Part shown: in pieces, positions 9,481-18,652 of the stretch
How positions within the stretch are numbered: the stretch's first letter is position 1
Layout of the letters: every line of letters begins with the position of its first letter
Assembly (NCBI GenBank): GCA_039817415.1
Contig: JBCBVV010000030.1
Coordinates: 1-64,000 of the forward strand
Length of the DNA stretch: 64,000 nucleotides
Direction of reading: 5' to 3'
Origin: JALEFZ01 sp039817415
Lineage (GTDB): Bacteria; Bacteroidota; Bacteroidia; J057
Program-made: the position numbers and the translations under genes
Notes under the pieces: model-generated
Told to the model about the DNA's origin: nothing
Seen by the model: the letters and a program-made list of their open reading frames with translations, nothing else
Database searches by the model: none

Positions 9481-9807
9481 ATGTCAATGGAATTACAAGC
9501 AAAGTCTCCCCAAAGCCGACTGAGTGGTCACGACCTCGTGAGTTTCTGTAAGGAAAAGCTAACGTGTGCTGCCCGAGATTTAGCAGAATTCACCAAAAAT
9601 GGCATAAATGCAGGCTTCATCGTAGCACTAGCCTACAAATGTGATAACCTGGAAGAGCATTTGGAAACTCCTGGACAACCCAATACCATATTAGAAGCTC
9701 AAGACGTAGAAATAGAAGTTCGTATTGCGGTAGAAAAAATTTGCGATACAGGAAGAAAAATCTTCAATGAAAGATCTCGCAAATACCAAGATTATGTTAT
9801 TTCCTAA
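9481..9807 (+). CDS. Hypothetical protein, 108 aa
   Basis: Not recognised. The product starts MSMELQAKSPQSRLSGHD, is predicted mostly helical and cytoplasmic, and has no signal peptide or membrane segment. It has two cysteines close together (FCKEKLTCAARD) and two further on. Coding status is supported by an ATG start, neighbour-like codon use and a clear intrinsic terminator 60-90 bp after the stop. The 314 bp before it, between two divergent genes, contain nothing else I can assign. Confidence 0.6.
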   Translation: MSMELQAKSPQSRLSGHDLVSFCKEKLTCAARDLAEFTKNGINAGFIVALAYKCDNLEEHLETPGQPNTILEAQDVEIEVRIAVEKICDTGRKIFNERSRKYQDYVIS

Positions 9808-9863
9808 CACATTCTGATTATTCCAGTGAATTAAGTATTTCAGACAAAAATAGAACAATATCT

Positions 9864-9898
9864 TACAGGCAAATCTTCTGGTTTGCCTGTATTTTTTT
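9864..9898 (+). terminator. Intrinsic terminator after the 9481 gene
   Basis: ACAGGCAAA and TTTGCCTGT form a 9-bp perfect stem with an 8-nt loop, followed by A and seven T. The rest of the roughly 370-bp gap up to 10175 holds no further recognisable feature. Confidence 0.9.
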
Positions 9899-10174
9899 AG
9901 GCCAGAAGTCCTGAAATGCTATTTTAATTAAATCAAATGACCCTTTTAATACTTCATTTGTATAAAAAATCATACAGAAAAAGGACAACCCTTGAACAAA
10001 GATTACGCCAGAAAATATTTTTATCGTGAATTGTCCTATAAAAGTGAAAAAAAAAATACCATTTTTAGCGGACTAGCAATTGAGGCATAAGGATTGTAAT
10101 AAGTGACTGAAATTATTACCCAACTTCTAAACTCAGTAACACAGGATTTGCCCCACAAGAGACCAGGTACCTTT

Positions 10175-10882
10175 ATGAACTATCTCCAAAGAACTTTTGT
10201 AACCGTCCTTGCCCTTCTATTACTGACACCTGCGTTTGCGCAAATTGACCCACTATGCGAGGAAATCACTACCTGGTTTCAGGAAGAAAGATTTCTGATC
10301 ACAGATCAAAATGATGATGCTTTGTTATCAAGATCTGAAATGGAAAGATTTAGCAACGAATTCTCATATTTCCTCGATAATCGCCACATGGCCATTGCTG
10401 ATGTCAACAAAGATGGCCTGCTTAGCTTCAATGAAATTCATAGCAAAAGAAGCGCTGAGAACGTTTATCGTTACAGATTGGAAAGAAGAAAACTCCGTGA
10501 AGTGGCAAGAAACCACCCCACGCTGGCACAGGCAACTTCAAAATACCTTCGCCAACATCCAGAACTGGTAACTGATTTATTCAGCAACTTGGTTTGGCTT
10601 CGAGAAAATCCAAAACTGGCTGAAAAGATCTACAAAGATCGTAGATGGACTGCCACCAATCCTGAAGTATTGGTTGCCCTACACAGAAACCTACGTTGGA
10701 TGGCTGCCAACCCTACCGAGGCACAAGCACTGTACAAAAATAGGAACACCACAAGAAGACTTCCAGAATTACTTGGATGGAGAGCCGACCACAAAGCCTT
10801 CATCAATCAGCATCCTCAAATTGATCGCTTCTACGAGCAGGGATTCATCCCCGGAGGAATTGCGGGTCACTACTGGAAATAA
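10175..10882 (+). CDS. Secreted EF-hand protein with 17-residue tandem repeats
   Basis: The start is the ATG giving MNYLQRTFVTVLALLLL and a signal peptide ending TPAFAQ; a GTG at 10103 would add 24 residues before the signal. Mature residues about 45-85 contain two EF-hand-like loops, DQNDDALLSRSEME and the canonical DVNKDGLLSFNEI, so calcium binding is likely. The rest is a tandem repeat of exactly 17 residues opening with HP, NP or LP: HPELVTDLFSNLVWLRE, NPKLAEKIYKDRRWTAT, NPEVLVALHRNLRWMAA, NPTEAQALYKNRNTTRR, LPELLGWRADHKAFINQ. Function unknown. A strong terminator follows. Confidence 0.75.
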   Translation: MNYLQRTFVTVLALLLLTPAFAQIDPLCEEITTWFQEERFLITDQNDDALLSRSEMERFSNEFSYFLDNRHMAIADVNKDGLLSFNEIHSKRSAENVYRYRLERRKLREVARNHPTLAQATSKYLRQHPELVTDLFSNLVWLRENPKLAEKIYKDRRWTATNPEVLVALHRNLRWMAANPTEAQALYKNRNTTRRLPELLGWRADHKAFINQHPQIDRFYEQGFIPGGIAGHYWK

Positions 10883-10901
10883 TTCTTACAGGCCAAATGA
10901 T

Positions 10902-10938
10902 AAAAGCAGGGGATCTCTATCTCCTGCTTTTCTTTTTT
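10902..10938 (+). terminator. Intrinsic terminator after the EF-hand gene
   Basis: AAAAGCAGG and CCTGCTTTT form the stem around a short loop, followed by TCTTTTTT. Confidence 0.85.
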
Positions 10939-10954
10939 CCCTAACAGATTTCCT

Positions 10955-10962
10955 TACTTTTG
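10955..10962 (+). promoter_or_regulatory. Bacteroidota -7 box (TACTTTTG) before the dgkA-like gene
   Basis: The octamer fits TAnnTTTG and ends 21 bp before the ATG at 10984. It overlaps a TTG that would otherwise extend the frame upstream, which supports the ATG start. No clear TTTG -33 element is seen. Confidence 0.5.
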
Positions 10963-10983
10963 TCCCACCACGGCGATTTGGCT

Positions 10984-11361
10984 ATGAAGGGAATTGTTAC
11001 ATACATCACAAAAAGAATCAAAAGCTTTGGCTACGCATTTAAAGGGATTGCCACCCTTTTTAAGACTCAGGCCAATGCCAAGCTTCATCTCTTAGCGGTA
11101 GTCCTTATTACTTTACTTGGACTCTACCTTCAACTCAACATAAGTGAGTGGTGTCACATTATCATATGCATGGCCATGGTCATCATGGCGGAGGCTATCA
11201 ATACGGCCATCGAATTTATGATTGACCTGGTGTCTCCTGACTATCACCCACTGGCAGGAAAAGCGAAGGACGTCGCAGCAGCTGCAGTCCTATTGTCTGT
11301 TATCTTTTGCGCAGTGGTATGGGGATTGATTTTTATTCCAAAAATCATCGCCCTTTTGTGA
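10984..11361 (+). CDS. Diacylglycerol kinase family protein (DgkA-type)
   Basis: A 125-aa integral membrane protein. The core EAINTAIEFMIDLVSPDYHP is the DgkA-family active-site segment (ExxNTAIE...D), followed by AKDVAAAAVLL, which carries the conserved Lys-Asp. Three hydrophobic helices are visible, as in E. coli DgkA. Gram-positive relatives of this family phosphorylate undecaprenol rather than diacylglycerol, so the lipid substrate is open. The start was set at the ATG because the -7 box occupies the upstream TTG. Confidence 0.88.
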   Translation: MKGIVTYITKRIKSFGYAFKGIATLFKTQANAKLHLLAVVLITLLGLYLQLNISEWCHIIICMAMVIMAEAINTAIEFMIDLVSPDYHPLAGKAKDVAAAAVLLSVIFCAVVWGLIFIPKIIALL

Positions 11362-11370
11362 GAAAATACC

Positions 11371-13500
11371 TTAGAGCCGTGTAAACTTCTTGACCCAAGT
11401 ATTATCCTCGCCTTTAATTCTCAAAAGATAGTTACCTCTGTTTAGATGACTTACATCTATTTGGTGAAGGCCTAGATTGTCTATGGGTAGGGAAGTAACT
11501 GACCAAAGTCGTTGCCCCATAATATTCCATATCTCAATCTCTATCTTCGAATGCTCGTTCAGATCAAGGCTCAACTGCCCTCTTGTTGGATTGGGAAATA
11601 AGCGGATCTCAGATACCTCCTCAGGAGTTACAGAGACAAAATCGGGCTGACACTCCCCTTCCATTCGGATATTATCAATAAAGATGTTGTTACCAAATCC
11701 ATTGTAGCCTACTAGGGCAATTCTGACATTACTTTCCCCATTTAAGGCAGAAAGGTCAATTTCCGGGCAAGAGGCGAATCCTGTACCTGCATAACACCAG
11801 TCCTCATCTGAAGAAGGATCAAAACTATTAGATTGCGGAGAATTTGTAGCAAAGGTTGAACCTGCTCCACTTCCATCGGCATAAAGCCTAATCGGAAAAG
11901 TTTGCCCATTGTCCACCGACGCTAGTACCAAGAGAGAATCTGGGACGTTGGCAAATAATTCTCTATATGCATATTCGAAACTAAGCTTGATGTTGTAATA
12001 GTCTCCAAAATCAAAATTTGGAGAAATCAAGTAATCAAGTTCTCCTGTAAAACTATAGGAATAGTAAGGTAAGGTGGCTGCAAATTGACCATTGTTTGAT
12101 CCTACGACCCCTATAATTTCCCAGGTATCTTCATCATCTGGATTGTCTACAGTCCAATCCTCAAAGCCATTTTCGAAGTCAAACACATAAAATTCCTGCG
12201 AGGATGAGGAAGTTACCGTAACATAATCGTTCAGGGTAACTGTACTGGTATCTCCTCCATTTACTACTCGAAGGCTTACTTCAAAAACACCAGGGGTATT
12301 GTAAGTAATGATGGGATTTTTCTGGGTAGAAGAGGCTGGTGTTCCTCCCGTAAAGGACCATAAATAAGAATTTCCTGCTACATCATTTTCTGGGAAGAAT
12401 TGAACTTCACTTCCTTCACAGGCAATGAGATTAGAAGCCGTAAAATTAGCATTGGGTCCAGTTGGCGCCTGACAAACGGTTGAATTTAACAAACTGGCTC
12501 TACGAAGCGCATTGTCCATGACAGTTCGCATACGTTGCTTCTGACACTGGGTAAAAATATTCATGCACTCATCATCAGAATAATCCATGTAATTTTCATA
12601 CATATCTGAGGAACCACACTTTACAGGAGGATTGGGAGAGTTACAATCAAAGTTCGGAGAATTGGAGTCTGGCGTATCTGAGCAACCATCATCTTGGCTA
12701 CAACCCCCATCTCCCCAAATATGATTCAGACCTAGATAATGGCCAACCTCATGCGTGGCAGTTCGACCGAGATTATAGGGAGGATTCACATTTCCCACCC
12801 TTCCGAATGAGCTGTATGTGATTCCTACGCCATCTAAATGATCTGGCAGTGGATCGTTAGGCAAGCCCGGAACCGTTGACATGCGGGGCAGTTTGGCAAA
12901 ACCAAGAAAGTCATTCGCCAAATCAAAGGTATACATATTCATGTAGCGTGTCGGATCCCAAAAGAGGCGAAGCATCATAGAATCTTGGCAATACTCAACT
13001 GTGTAAGGAGGGGCACGAAAACCAAAAGAGGACCTGTCAATTCTTTCAATTCCAGCTTCTACCAAGGGATTGCCGTCTGGATCTACCTGTGCTAGGCAAA
13101 ATTCTATTTCAACATCCGCCCCAACAGCATTGGAATTAAAGCCTAATGTACCTTGTTTTCTACGAAAATCTTCGTTCAATACCTCTACTTGAGATTCCAC
13201 TTGAGCCTGAGATATATTTCTCCCGACCCCAACGGGTTCTCCATCATGTACAATGTGAATAATTAGCGGAATGGTATAAATGCTTCTTGACCCAGAAGAC
13301 TCAGCCATTTTACGCTGCAAAATCTCTTCAAACTCTTCCATTGTCTGGTATCCTGGATACATGCTTTGTAGTCTCTGCTCCATCAAATGATGTGCACATT
13401 TTTCATGATGTACATGCTGGCTTTGTCCCCATAAGCCTGTGAAACAACATATTAAGCATATAGAAATAACGACTCCTACAGGAGGAAAGGAAGTGTTCAT
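11371..13500 (-). CDS. Secreted M43 (pappalysin-like) zinc metalloprotease with PKD domain and T9SS signal
   Basis: A 709-aa multidomain exoenzyme. It has an N-terminal signal peptide, then a pro-region. The metzincin zinc motif HEVGHYLGLNH lies at residues 250-260, with a Met-turn (YENYMDYSDDECMNIFT) some 55 residues later, matching family M43. A PKD domain follows (EVQFFPENDVAGNSYLWSF), then a jelly-roll-like segment (FYVFDFENGFEDW). The last 80 residues are a T9SS type A sorting domain (EIRLFPNPTRGQLSL ... RGNYLLRIKG ... KKFTRL). It is likely secreted through the outer membrane and anchored or released. Its end lies 10 bp from the convergent dgkA-like gene. Confidence 0.93.
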   Translation of the reverse strand: MNTSFPPVGVVISICLICCFTGLWGQSQHVHHEKCAHHLMEQRLQSMYPGYQTMEEFEEILQRKMAESSGSRSIYTIPLIIHIVHDGEPVGVGRNISQAQVESQVEVLNEDFRRKQGTLGFNSNAVGADVEIEFCLAQVDPDGNPLVEAGIERIDRSSFGFRAPPYTVEYCQDSMMLRLFWDPTRYMNMYTFDLANDFLGFAKLPRMSTVPGLPNDPLPDHLDGVGITYSSFGRVGNVNPPYNLGRTATHEVGHYLGLNHIWGDGGCSQDDGCSDTPDSNSPNFDCNSPNPPVKCGSSDMYENYMDYSDDECMNIFTQCQKQRMRTVMDNALRRASLLNSTVCQAPTGPNANFTASNLIACEGSEVQFFPENDVAGNSYLWSFTGGTPASSTQKNPIITYNTPGVFEVSLRVVNGGDTSTVTLNDYVTVTSSSSQEFYVFDFENGFEDWTVDNPDDEDTWEIIGVVGSNNGQFAATLPYYSYSFTGELDYLISPNFDFGDYYNIKLSFEYAYRELFANVPDSLLVLASVDNGQTFPIRLYADGSGAGSTFATNSPQSNSFDPSSDEDWCYAGTGFASCPEIDLSALNGESNVRIALVGYNGFGNNIFIDNIRMEGECQPDFVSVTPEEVSEIRLFPNPTRGQLSLDLNEHSKIEIEIWNIMGQRLWSVTSLPIDNLGLHQIDVSHLNRGNYLLRIKGEDNTWVKKFTRL

Positions 13501-13680
13501 ACGTCTATGTGATCATTAGATGAGCTACCAAAATACCCACTTGAAGGTAGCCTTTCTCAAAAAGATGAAAAAGCCCCAACAAGACAGTTCCTAAGATAAA
13601 ACTATTCCTGATCAAAAAGCGCTGCATATGGTCCGAAATGTCTGACCAAACAGACAAATCTAGCGTAAGAGGGGAAAATG

Positions 13681-15087
13681 TTACTTGTAAGATTCTATCA
13701 ATTCCATCAACTCAGAAACTTCCTTTAGCTCGGGAATCAAATCAAACAGTAGGGAATGCTCTTTAAAGTCCAGGAGAAGGGCGTTCTCCAAGTAAGTGAA
13801 GGCTTTGTCCTTGTAACCAGCTTTGTAGCAATACGCGGCACAATAGTAGTATAGAGAGGCAATCTGAGGATTTAACTTAATCCCCTCCTCCAAGTAAGTG
13901 ACTGCACCCACATGATTATCATGGTCGAACAATACCTGAGCCCAGTCAAGCCATAAGGACGCTTCATTTGGAGTCAATCCAATTGCTTTCTCCAAGTACA
14001 GGTAGGCATTGTATCGCTGGCCTAGTTTATATTCACAAACAGCCAAAGAAAGGCATAAGTCTGCATTTTCTTCGTCTATGTTGAAAGCCTTCTGATAATA
14101 ATGAATGGCTTCCAGAAATTTATCTCTTCTCTCCAAGCAAAACCCCATTCCTACCCAGGCATCGAAGTAGTCTGGATCTTGTTTGGTTACCTTGGTGAAG
14201 TATTTAAAGGCATCCGTAAAACTCTCTAGCTGCTCAAAGCACTCACCAATATGATAAAGGGTATGGATGTTAGACTGCTGCAGGGCATTAGCTGACAAAA
14301 GCGACCTTAATCCTTCCTCATAGTTCCCCATTTCCATCAGCAACTCCCCCTTTTTCACATAAGCTTGCTCGAAGTCTTCCTTGATAACAATGACGAAGTC
14401 ATAGGCTTCAAGTGCCTCTTCTAACTGGTGAACTTTCTGATGCAACTTTGCCTGGATAAACCAAATTTTATAGGCATAGGGATGCTCATCTAGGTATTCT
14501 TTGCAAAGGGAAATGGCTCCCTCTATCTTATCCTCAGACTCAAACAAATAGGCGAGCTCGACCACAGCTTCTTCAAAACTATTGTTTCGATGAAGGGCCT
14601 CTCTGTAATATGATTCACTTTCTTTGGGCCTCCTGCAAATCTGAGCAACGTTGCCCATTTGCAGATAGATTTCATCCACCCGTGTAGCAAAGGCAAAACA
14701 GACCTTGAGGTTTTCTATGGCCTCTTCGTATTTCCCTAGTCGGGCTAGGATATCTGACTTAAGTGATAAGTACTCGTAGGTAAATGGGCTAAGAACAAGC
14801 GAATGCTCGATAGCTCTTTCTGCCATGGAAAAGCGAGACATCTCGAAATAGAGATAGGCTTTCTTAAAGTACAATTCGCCGTTATTCGGATAAGTCTCGA
14901 GGGCAAACTCGATCAGGGCTTTGGCTTTCCTCCACTCTTGAGCTTCTGCATAGAACTCAAAAATGCGGTTAACGCGGCCCATATCTAGAAAAATGAATTC
15001 ATTCTTCCGGAACTTGTCCTCAAACTCTTGGGCAATCCGATGGGTCTGGTTGTCCTCTGAATTATTATGTCCAAATGCTTCAGCCAT
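13681..15087 (-). CDS. Tetratricopeptide-repeat protein, 468 aa
   Basis: The sequence is a run of 34-residue TPR helices almost end to end, for example PNNGELYFKKAYLYFEMSRF, PDYFDAWVGMGFCLERRDKF and EENADLCLSLAVCEYKLGQR. There is no signal peptide, so it probably acts as a cytoplasmic scaffold. The ATG giving MAEAFGHNNSED is used; the longer frame would begin with TTG. Partner proteins are unknown, and similar proteins are common but unnamed in Bacteroidota. Confidence 0.85.
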   Translation of the reverse strand: MAEAFGHNNSEDNQTHRIAQEFEDKFRKNEFIFLDMGRVNRIFEFYAEAQEWRKAKALIEFALETYPNNGELYFKKAYLYFEMSRFSMAERAIEHSLVLSPFTYEYLSLKSDILARLGKYEEAIENLKVCFAFATRVDEIYLQMGNVAQICRRPKESESYYREALHRNNSFEEAVVELAYLFESEDKIEGAISLCKEYLDEHPYAYKIWFIQAKLHQKVHQLEEALEAYDFVIVIKEDFEQAYVKKGELLMEMGNYEEGLRSLLSANALQQSNIHTLYHIGECFEQLESFTDAFKYFTKVTKQDPDYFDAWVGMGFCLERRDKFLEAIHYYQKAFNIDEENADLCLSLAVCEYKLGQRYNAYLYLEKAIGLTPNEASLWLDWAQVLFDHDNHVGAVTYLEEGIKLNPQIASLYYYCAAYCYKAGYKDKAFTYLENALLLDFKEHSLLFDLIPELKEVSELMELIESYK

Positions 15088-15182
15088 ATAGAAGAGTTTG
15101 AGCAATGATCCTTACAAGTTTGGAAATATCCAATGTAGACTTTAAACAAAAGTAACAGATGTTCAATAATTTGTCTACTTGA

Positions 15183-16085
15183 TTAAATAGTCTTTTTTCG
15201 GTATGTTACTGCAAAGACTCCTACGAAAACCAGAAATATGTAAAGGAGTTTTTCCCCTGTCAAATCCCCTTTGTCCCAAAAGAAAGACAAGAAAGCCACA
15301 ATCACTGGTTGCAAGTAAATGTAAATCGCAACTGCCGAAGTTGAAACTTTTGACAAAGCATACGCATTAAACGAGTAAGTCAAAAGTGTTGTGAATACAA
15401 TGATGTAAGCAAGTCCCCAATATGCCTCTGCAGGGAAAGTACTCCAATCAACCGCCATCAAGTCTGACGCTCCTACTGGAATAATCACAAAACCTCCCAT
15501 CAAGAATACCCATTTGACGATTGTCAAAGGATGATATTTTATGACCAATGGCTTCACCAAAACAAGGTATACACCGTAAGAACCCGAGTTTATGGCTACC
15601 ATGATATCCCCTATCCAAGTATCCTTGCCTAAGTCAAGACTTCTCCCACTCAATATCAACAAAGCCGCTCCAAAAAAGGATAGAATCAATCCTACGAACT
15701 TAAGCCAGGTTATTTTTTCGGTTCGAAACACAAGGGAAATAAGAAAGACGAATACAGGAGAGGTAATCATCAAAACGGAGGCATTCAACTCAGTCGTTTT
15801 GTCCAGTCCCGCAAAAAACATCAACTGGTTGATCACAATTCCAAAAACAGAACAGATAGCTAGTCGTAAGAGGTCCTTTCGATCTGTAACTTTCTCTTTG
15901 GTAAAAAGGCCTGCCACTAACCAGAAAAAACTGGTACCAAAAATATTCCTAATCGCCACTACCCCAAGCACCCCGATGTCTTGAGAAAATACCCATTTGG
16001 CTATAAAAAAATTAAAGGCATAGGCCAATGCCACTGCTACCAAGGCAAAATGGGGCATCAATCTATTCCAGGAAAGGGTATTCAT
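15183..16085 (-). CDS. EamA/DMT-family transporter
   Basis: A 300-aa inner-membrane protein with ten hydrophobic segments arranged as two five-helix EamA repeats, typical of metabolite exporters related to RhaT and YdcZ. The motif-bearing loops NASVLMITSPVFVFLISL and TSAVAIYIYLQPVIVAF mark the ends of the two halves. The substrate is unknown. It stands alone, upstream of the TPR gene on the same strand. Confidence 0.9.
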   Translation of the reverse strand: MNTLSWNRLMPHFALVAVALAYAFNFFIAKWVFSQDIGVLGVVAIRNIFGTSFFWLVAGLFTKEKVTDRKDLLRLAICSVFGIVINQLMFFAGLDKTTELNASVLMITSPVFVFLISLVFRTEKITWLKFVGLILSFFGAALLILSGRSLDLGKDTWIGDIMVAINSGSYGVYLVLVKPLVIKYHPLTIVKWVFLMGGFVIIPVGASDLMAVDWSTFPAEAYWGLAYIIVFTTLLTYSFNAYALSKVSTSAVAIYIYLQPVIVAFLSFFWDKGDLTGEKLLYIFLVFVGVFAVTYRKKTI

Positions 16086-16130
16086 AGGTCAGTTCTAAGG
16101 TTATGGCAGCGAAGATAGACCTTTCAAATA

Positions 16131-16160
16131 AAAAAGACCTGTCGCTTGACAAGTCTTTTT
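16131..16160. terminator. Bidirectional hairpin terminator
   Basis: AAAAAGAC-TGTC pairs with GACA-GTCTTTTT, with one unpaired base on each side. T-runs exist on both strands. On the minus strand it would close the ABC exporter operon, with the MITE copy lying between the last gene and this hairpin. Confidence 0.7.
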
Positions 16161-16181
16161 CCAAATTATGTCTGAAGAATA

Positions 16182-16342
16182 AGAGACTGTTTAGGTTGAT
16201 CATTTTTAGTTTACAGGCAGGATGTTAAGGTTCTGAGGCAGTATTTTCTTTAAGCTTTAGTGAGGCTAAAGAGGGAAAAAAATGCAAACTCAGGTTCTTG
16301 AAAGACTACTGTAAACAAGAAGTTCAAATCTGAAACCGTCTC
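16182..16342. mobile_element. MITE-like element, copy 1 (161 bp)
   Basis: This non-coding element has imperfect terminal inverted repeats: AGAGACTGTTTAGG at one end and the complement of AGAGACGGTTT at the other. It is flanked on both sides by the dinucleotide TA, as a target duplication would be. An inverted, clearly homologous copy lies at 63181-63319. Internal landmarks are shared, including an AACCTGAGTTTGCATTTTTT block and a CTTTAG...CTAAAG palindrome. Copy 1 has about 22 extra bases near one end. No transposase frame is present, so movement would need a related element elsewhere. It lies 18 bp after the ABC permease stop. Confidence 0.85.
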
Positions 16343-16360
16343 TACATGGAAATTTATTCT

Positions 16361-17674
16361 CTAGCTTTTGGTAATCCATTTCAACAGCTCTCCTACCTTA
16401 GGTTTCTTTCCGTACATCAAGATACCTGTTCGATAGATTCTACCTGCCACCCAAATACAGGCGAGGAAGGTTAAAATCAAGATCACGATAGAAAGCGCTA
16501 CCTCATACCAAGGAACCTCAGTAACCGACATTCTAAATAGCATGGTTACAGGCGAAAAAAATGGGAAGAGGGAAGCAAATGTCGCAAAGAGCGAATTCGG
16601 GTTTTGCATCAGGTTGGAGAAGAATAATGCAGGCAGTACCATCAAAATATTGATAGGTGCTAGAAACTGCTGAGCATCCTGAATATTATCCACAGCTGAA
16701 GCTGCTCCAGCCATCAACGAACCAAATAGGAAGAAACCTCCCAGGAAGAAGATGGGGAAGAACCACAATACAGACCAGTCAAAGTTGGCAGCCTGAATCA
16801 TGATGTTTTCTGCTTGCGAAAGTTGAGCCTCCACATCTACACCTGGCTGGTTAGCTACAGCTGACTGATCAGGCATGAATCCCAACATTCCCATACCGAA
16901 GAAGAAGGCAACCACAAGTCCTACCCACAACAAAAATTGGGTGATTCCTGCTGAGCCAATCGCCAGTGTCTTTCCTAATAACAACTGGAAAGGCTTAACA
17001 GAGGAGACTATGATCTCAACAATCCTGTTGGATTTTTCCTCTACGACCCCTTGAATCAGGATAGAGCCATAAATTGAAATCAAGGTGTACATCAAAAAGA
17101 AAATACCAAGGCCGATGAAGGTTGCGATGTCTTCATTGGATTGGCTTACCCCTTCTTCTGTTTGTTTCTTCTTTTCAAATTCAATTTCTACATCAAGTGC
17201 CTTTTGCTGTTCTGGTGTAATCTGGGCATACCCTTTACGGTATTCCTTGATTGCTTTTTCAGCTTGACGCTCGATTTCTCTACTGGCAGGACGGCTAGGC
17301 GTTTTTCCTCCATAATAGAGCTGAATATTTTGCTGCTTTTTCTCCTGTAGAATAGTAGTATCAGGGAAATTCAGGAAGAGAATCTCATCATTATTCAACA
17401 CAGAATCCTTGATCTTCTCCGCTGGAAGATCTGTCATTTTGTAAGTAATCGAGTCCTTGTCTGTCACACGGGCCTTTAGCATACTAAAGAGTTCCGCGTT
17501 TTCTTCTTCTACCAATACAGTAAAGTTCTCACCTTCTACCAATTGGCTGGACAGGATAATAATTCCAAAGTAAGCCACAATGGCCAGTGGTACGAGGAAG
17601 GTACCAATCAGGAAGCTGGGCTTACGCACCAGGTGTAAGTATTCTCGTTGGAATACAAGCCAAATCTTATTCAT
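16361..17674 (-). CDS. ABC-2 type transporter permease (NatB-like)
   Basis: A 437-aa permease. Its topology is one N-terminal membrane helix (KPSFLIGTFLVPLAIVAYFG), a large extracytoplasmic domain of about 150 residues, then five or six C-terminal helices. The motif LIQGVVEEKSNRIVEIIVSSVKPFQLLLGK is the hallmark of NatB/YhaP-type exporters. Its ATPase partner is encoded 8 bp upstream. The likely role is export of Na+ or an amphiphilic compound or lipid, which cannot be decided from sequence. Confidence 0.92.
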   Translation of the reverse strand: MNKIWLVFQREYLHLVRKPSFLIGTFLVPLAIVAYFGIIILSSQLVEGENFTVLVEEENAELFSMLKARVTDKDSITYKMTDLPAEKIKDSVLNNDEILFLNFPDTTILQEKKQQNIQLYYGGKTPSRPASREIERQAEKAIKEYRKGYAQITPEQQKALDVEIEFEKKKQTEEGVSQSNEDIATFIGLGIFFLMYTLISIYGSILIQGVVEEKSNRIVEIIVSSVKPFQLLLGKTLAIGSAGITQFLLWVGLVVAFFFGMGMLGFMPDQSAVANQPGVDVEAQLSQAENIMIQAANFDWSVLWFFPIFFLGGFFLFGSLMAGAASAVDNIQDAQQFLAPINILMVLPALFFSNLMQNPNSLFATFASLFPFFSPVTMLFRMSVTEVPWYEVALSIVILILTFLACIWVAGRIYRTGILMYGKKPKVGELLKWITKS

Positions 17675-17682
17675 GGGTGAGA

Positions 17683-18645
17683 TTAGTTAAGGTTGGTAGA
17701 TGTGGGATCAATGGAAAGTCTTTCTTCAAGGGTCATGGGCGCTTCGCCAGTAACGAGTTCGATGAAGATTTCATTCAATCTTGGCATGTGAAGTTGAAAT
17801 GCCAGGATTTCTAATGGGCTGTCGATGAGACTTTGCATGATTGACTTGGGATTCTGCCCTTCCTGCAGATAAATCATAGCTGATTTATCGGTTAGTTTAG
17901 GAACGGTAAATCCAGGCATAGCCTCCAATACACTCTTGTCCCCTACAAAATCCACCTTATAAATGGGCTTCTGGAAGTTTCTTCTGACAGTGGTAATGTC
18001 ATCCTGTAGAATCAGTTTTCCTTTGTTGATCAAGCCAATGTAATCGCACAGTTCCTCCACTTGTTCCATCCTGTGCGTAGAGAAAATTATAGTGGTCCCT
18101 TTTTCCTTGAGATTGTAGATTTCTTTCTCAATAAGCTGTGCATTAAGGGGATCGAGTCCTGAAAAAGGTTCATCGAGAATCAGGAGTTTAGGCTCATGTG
18201 CTACCGTTGCGATAAACTGCACTTTTTGCTGCATCCCCTTGGAGAGTTCATTGGTCTTCTTCTCTTTCCAATCCGTCAATCCAAGCCTAGCTAACCATGC
18301 ATCGGCCACTTGACCTGCATCTTTGCTACTAAGGCCTTTCAAGCTCAACAGATAAACGATCTGTTCTCTAACCTTCATTTTGGGATACAATCCTCTCACT
18401 TCCGGCATGTAGCCTGTTGCTCTGGAGTGTTCAGGACTGAGTTCTTGTCCATCAAACATGATCCTTCCTTTATCGGGAAGGGTAATTCCAGTAATCATAC
18501 GGATGATGGAAGTTTTTCCGGCCCCGTTTGGACCGAGCATTCCGTAAATTTTTCCTCTTGGAATGCTTAGGGAAACCTCATTTACAGCAATATGATCGTC
18601 ATATGCTTTTGTGACGGTTTCTGTCGTTAGAAATGGTGAATCCAT
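17683..18645 (-). CDS. ABC transporter ATP-binding protein (NatA-like)
   Basis: A 320-aa nucleotide-binding subunit. Walker A is GPNGAGKTS, the signature is LSKGMQQKVQF, Walker B is LLILDEPFSGLDP and the switch His lies in IFSTHRMEQ. The roughly 100-residue C-terminal extension is typical of ATPases paired with ABC-2 exporters. It sits in an apparent operon of three minus-strand genes (exported protein, ATPase, permease), with 7-8 bp between genes. Confidence 0.95.
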   Translation of the reverse strand: MDSPFLTTETVTKAYDDHIAVNEVSLSIPRGKIYGMLGPNGAGKTSIIRMITGITLPDKGRIMFDGQELSPEHSRATGYMPEVRGLYPKMKVREQIVYLLSLKGLSSKDAGQVADAWLARLGLTDWKEKKTNELSKGMQQKVQFIATVAHEPKLLILDEPFSGLDPLNAQLIEKEIYNLKEKGTTIIFSTHRMEQVEELCDYIGLINKGKLILQDDITTVRRNFQKPIYKVDFVGDKSVLEAMPGFTVPKLTDKSAMIYLQEGQNPKSIMQSLIDSPLEILAFQLHMPRLNEIFIELVTGEAPMTLEERLSIDPTSTNLN

Positions 18646-18652
18646 AGTACAT

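Noticed and set aside
9241..10042. A shared 14-mer AATTGTCCTATAAA at 9241-9254 and 10029-10042
   Set aside because: Several exact 14-mers are expected by chance in 64 kb, and the flanks do not align.
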